Source: JAWSVE01 sp033852115
GTDB taxonomy: Bacteria; Pseudomonadota; Gammaproteobacteria; Pseudomonadales; Cellvibrionaceae
NCBI GenBank assembly: GCA_033852115.1
Contig: JAWSVE010000003.1
Span: forward strand, 372,001-436,000
Length of the DNA stretch: 64,000 nt
Reading direction: 5' to 3'
In this document: positions 62,927 to 64,000 of the stretch, piece by piece
How the letters are laid out: every line of letters begins with the position of its first letter
How positions within the stretch are numbered: position 1 is the stretch's first letter
Made by a program: the position numbers and the translations under genes
Notes under the pieces: model-generated
Seen by the model: the letters and a program-made list of their open reading frames with translations, nothing else
Told to the model about the DNA's origin: nothing
The model's database searches: none

Positions 62927-63928
62927 TTAACCCCTAAAAGCCGCGTGACGAATGGATAAAGTAGCGTTATTAAACACGTCGCTATTCAGTAACTTCAGTA
63001 TCTTGTCTGCATACTCTGGGTCTGTTGCATACCCTGATTCTTGAAGCGATTGGATATACTCTTCACTATTGGTTGCCTTTAGCGCCGAATCGTAACGCGG
63101 ATTATTACGGATAAAATCCACATAATCTCGAACACTGTCCTGGATTGATTCATATTGACGGAACGACGCTCTCTCCCGTTCGGCGACACCATGGCGAAAC
63201 TCGATGGTTGAAACGTTAACAACATTCCCGTTCCACCTTTGATCAGCTTTGATGTTAAACAAGTTATTACTGGAAAACCCGTTGCCATCTGTTGCGATAT
63301 ACTTTCCCCAACCAGTTTCTAACGCCGACTGCGCAACTAAAACATCAGGCTCAACACCAAGTTGCTTCGCTGCTTGCTGCATGAATGGATAGATACTTGT
63401 GACGAAGTCTTCAGGTTGGCCGGAATAGTTTTCAAAGCGAGCGGACGGTAAAGGAGCATTAGTTATATCGGAAGCCAGCGGTTGCGACTTAGCTGATGAG
63501 AGTTGATCTCCGCCTAGTGTTGATGTTGCTTTCGCTGGCGTAGACAGTACAGTATCTAGGTGTCGACTCCTTTGTGGCTGCGTATCGGCAAACTGATTTT
63601 GCATTTGATTATAAAATGCTTCAGCTAAGCCAATGCCACCGCTATTAGACAAATTCAATGTCAGTTGTTGGTCGTACATATCCCGATAAAATTTCACATC
63701 TTCACTATTAAATAAGCCACCTTCTTCAAAGGGTACGCTCGCCTGCCTCATGGATTTCAACATGAGTGACATGAAGATGGATTCAAATTGTTCGGACAAC
63801 GCTTTTAATGCAGCCGATTGATCATCGCGTCCAAGCTGGTTGATTTTGTTTAAGGCGTGCAGGTCCGTATAGGCATCCTGCTGAATGCTAGTCATCTCCA
63901 TGGTGGTTGTCGCAGGATTTACAAGCAT
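62927..63928 (-). CDS. flgJ: FlgJ, rod-cap and peptidoglycan hydrolase
   Basis: FlgJ caps the growing rod and cuts peptidoglycan to let it through. The N-terminal rod-binding part (SIQQDAYTDLHALNKINQLGRDDQSAALKALSEQFESIFMSLMLKSMRQAS) is followed by a linker. The glucosaminidase domain (about residues 165-320) has FVTSIYPFMQQAAKQLGVEPDVLVAQSALETGWGKYI, with the catalytic Glu in SALETGWG, and NLFNIKADQRWNGN. 333 residues is normal for the two-domain form. It starts 17 bases after the flgI stop. Confidence 0.97.
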   Translation of the reverse strand: MLVNPATTTMEMTSIQQDAYTDLHALNKINQLGRDDQSAALKALSEQFESIFMSLMLKSMRQASVPFEEGGLFNSEDVKFYRDMYDQQLTLNLSNSGGIGLAEAFYNQMQNQFADTQPQRSRHLDTVLSTPAKATSTLGGDQLSSAKSQPLASDITNAPLPSARFENYSGQPEDFVTSIYPFMQQAAKQLGVEPDVLVAQSALETGWGKYIATDGNGFSSNNLFNIKADQRWNGNVVNVSTIEFRHGVAERERASFRQYESIQDSVRDYVDFIRNNPRYDSALKATNSEEYIQSLQESGYATDPEYADKILKLLNSDVFNNATLSIRHAAFRG

Positions 63929-63945
63929 ACCCTTGTCCCTCTACC

Positions 63946-64000
63946 CTATAGAACCACGAGCTCGGCGCGCAACGCGCCTGACTGCTTCAGCGCCTCGATA
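63946..64000 (-). CDS. flgI: FlgI, periplasmic P-ring protein (C-terminal end only)
   Basis: Only the last 18 codons are in the window, reading I-E-A-L-K-Q-S-G-A-L-R-A-E-L-V-V-L-stop. This ALKQSGALRAELVVL ending is characteristic of FlgI, and the place directly before flgJ is its normal one. Confidence 0.9.
   Translation of the reverse strand, partial: IEALKQSGALRAELVVL

Noticed and set aside
1..64000. CRISPR arrays, tRNA genes, insertion sequences, phage genes
   Set aside because: No spaced direct repeats, cloverleaf genes, transposase motifs or terminal inverted repeats with target duplications were seen by reading.

Overview
The window is almost entirely one polar-flagellum, chemotaxis and flagellin-modification locus of a gammaproteobacterium. 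The evidence is a FleQ/FleS/FleR-type (FlrA/FlrB/FlrC) regulatory trio, the gene order fliEFGHIJ ... fliKLMNOPQR-flhB-flhA-flhF, FlaG next to flagellin, and a hptB-hsbR-hsbA module as in Pseudomonas-like bacteria. Moderate GC and the gene families point to a marine lineage (Cellvibrionales/Oceanospirillales/Alteromonadales-like); genus cannot be read from the sequence. Nearly every gene is on the minus strand. The exceptions are a secreted protein (11885-12922) and a methyltransferase-maf pair (39442-42360). No tRNA, rRNA, IS element, CRISPR array or prophage was seen.

Layout from left to right, with transcription mostly right to left. 1-11609: the 3'-truncated flhF, then flhA, flhB, fliR, Q, P, O, N, M, L, K. 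11885-13900: three non-flagellar genes of unknown function. 14278-16739: a phosphorelay/partner-switching module (Hpt; receiver-PP2C-ATPase; STAS) like HptB-HsbR-HsbA. 17096-26321: a complete second-type chemotaxis operon, STAS-cheY-cheA-cheW-mcp-cheR-cheD-cheB. 26586-32790: fliJ, I, H, G, F, E. 33146-33325: a small acidic protein. 33575-38045: flrC, flrB, flrA. 38451-39181: fliT and fliS. 39442-42360: a methyltransferase and a Maf-type flagellin glycosyltransferase. 42376-43323: a secreted FG-GAP/discoidin protein. 43610-50405: a nonulosonic-acid (sialic/legionaminic/pseudaminic-like) operon, neuA-neuB-neuC-hisF-hisH-amidotransferase-polysaccharide pyruvyl transferase family. 50591-63928: fliD, flaG, two tandem 707-residue flagellins, a small ORF, flgL, flgK, flgJ, and the last codons of flgI.

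Promoter reading gives a coherent hierarchy. Sigma-54 boxes (GG-N10-GC) lie ahead of flhA, fliL, fliK, fliE and flrB. They also lie ahead of both glycan-related operons (neuA operon and methyltransferase-maf). FliA (sigma-28) boxes lie ahead of each flagellin gene and fliD, with a weaker one ahead of the chemotaxis operon. The sugar supply and glycosyl transfer genes therefore appear wired into the flagellar cascade just before flagellin is made. All promoter calls are by eye against the published consensus and are not experimental.

Most notable points: sigma-54 boxes on the glycosylation operons; a nonulosonate operon carrying the HisF/HisH/PseA-type amidination set; a CheA with a duplicated module between P1 and P3; a probable ~10-bp deletion in the G-domain of flhF at the window edge; a perfect 14-bp inverted repeat abutting the fliE sigma-54 box; and tandem long flagellins with repeated Flagellin_IN-type units.
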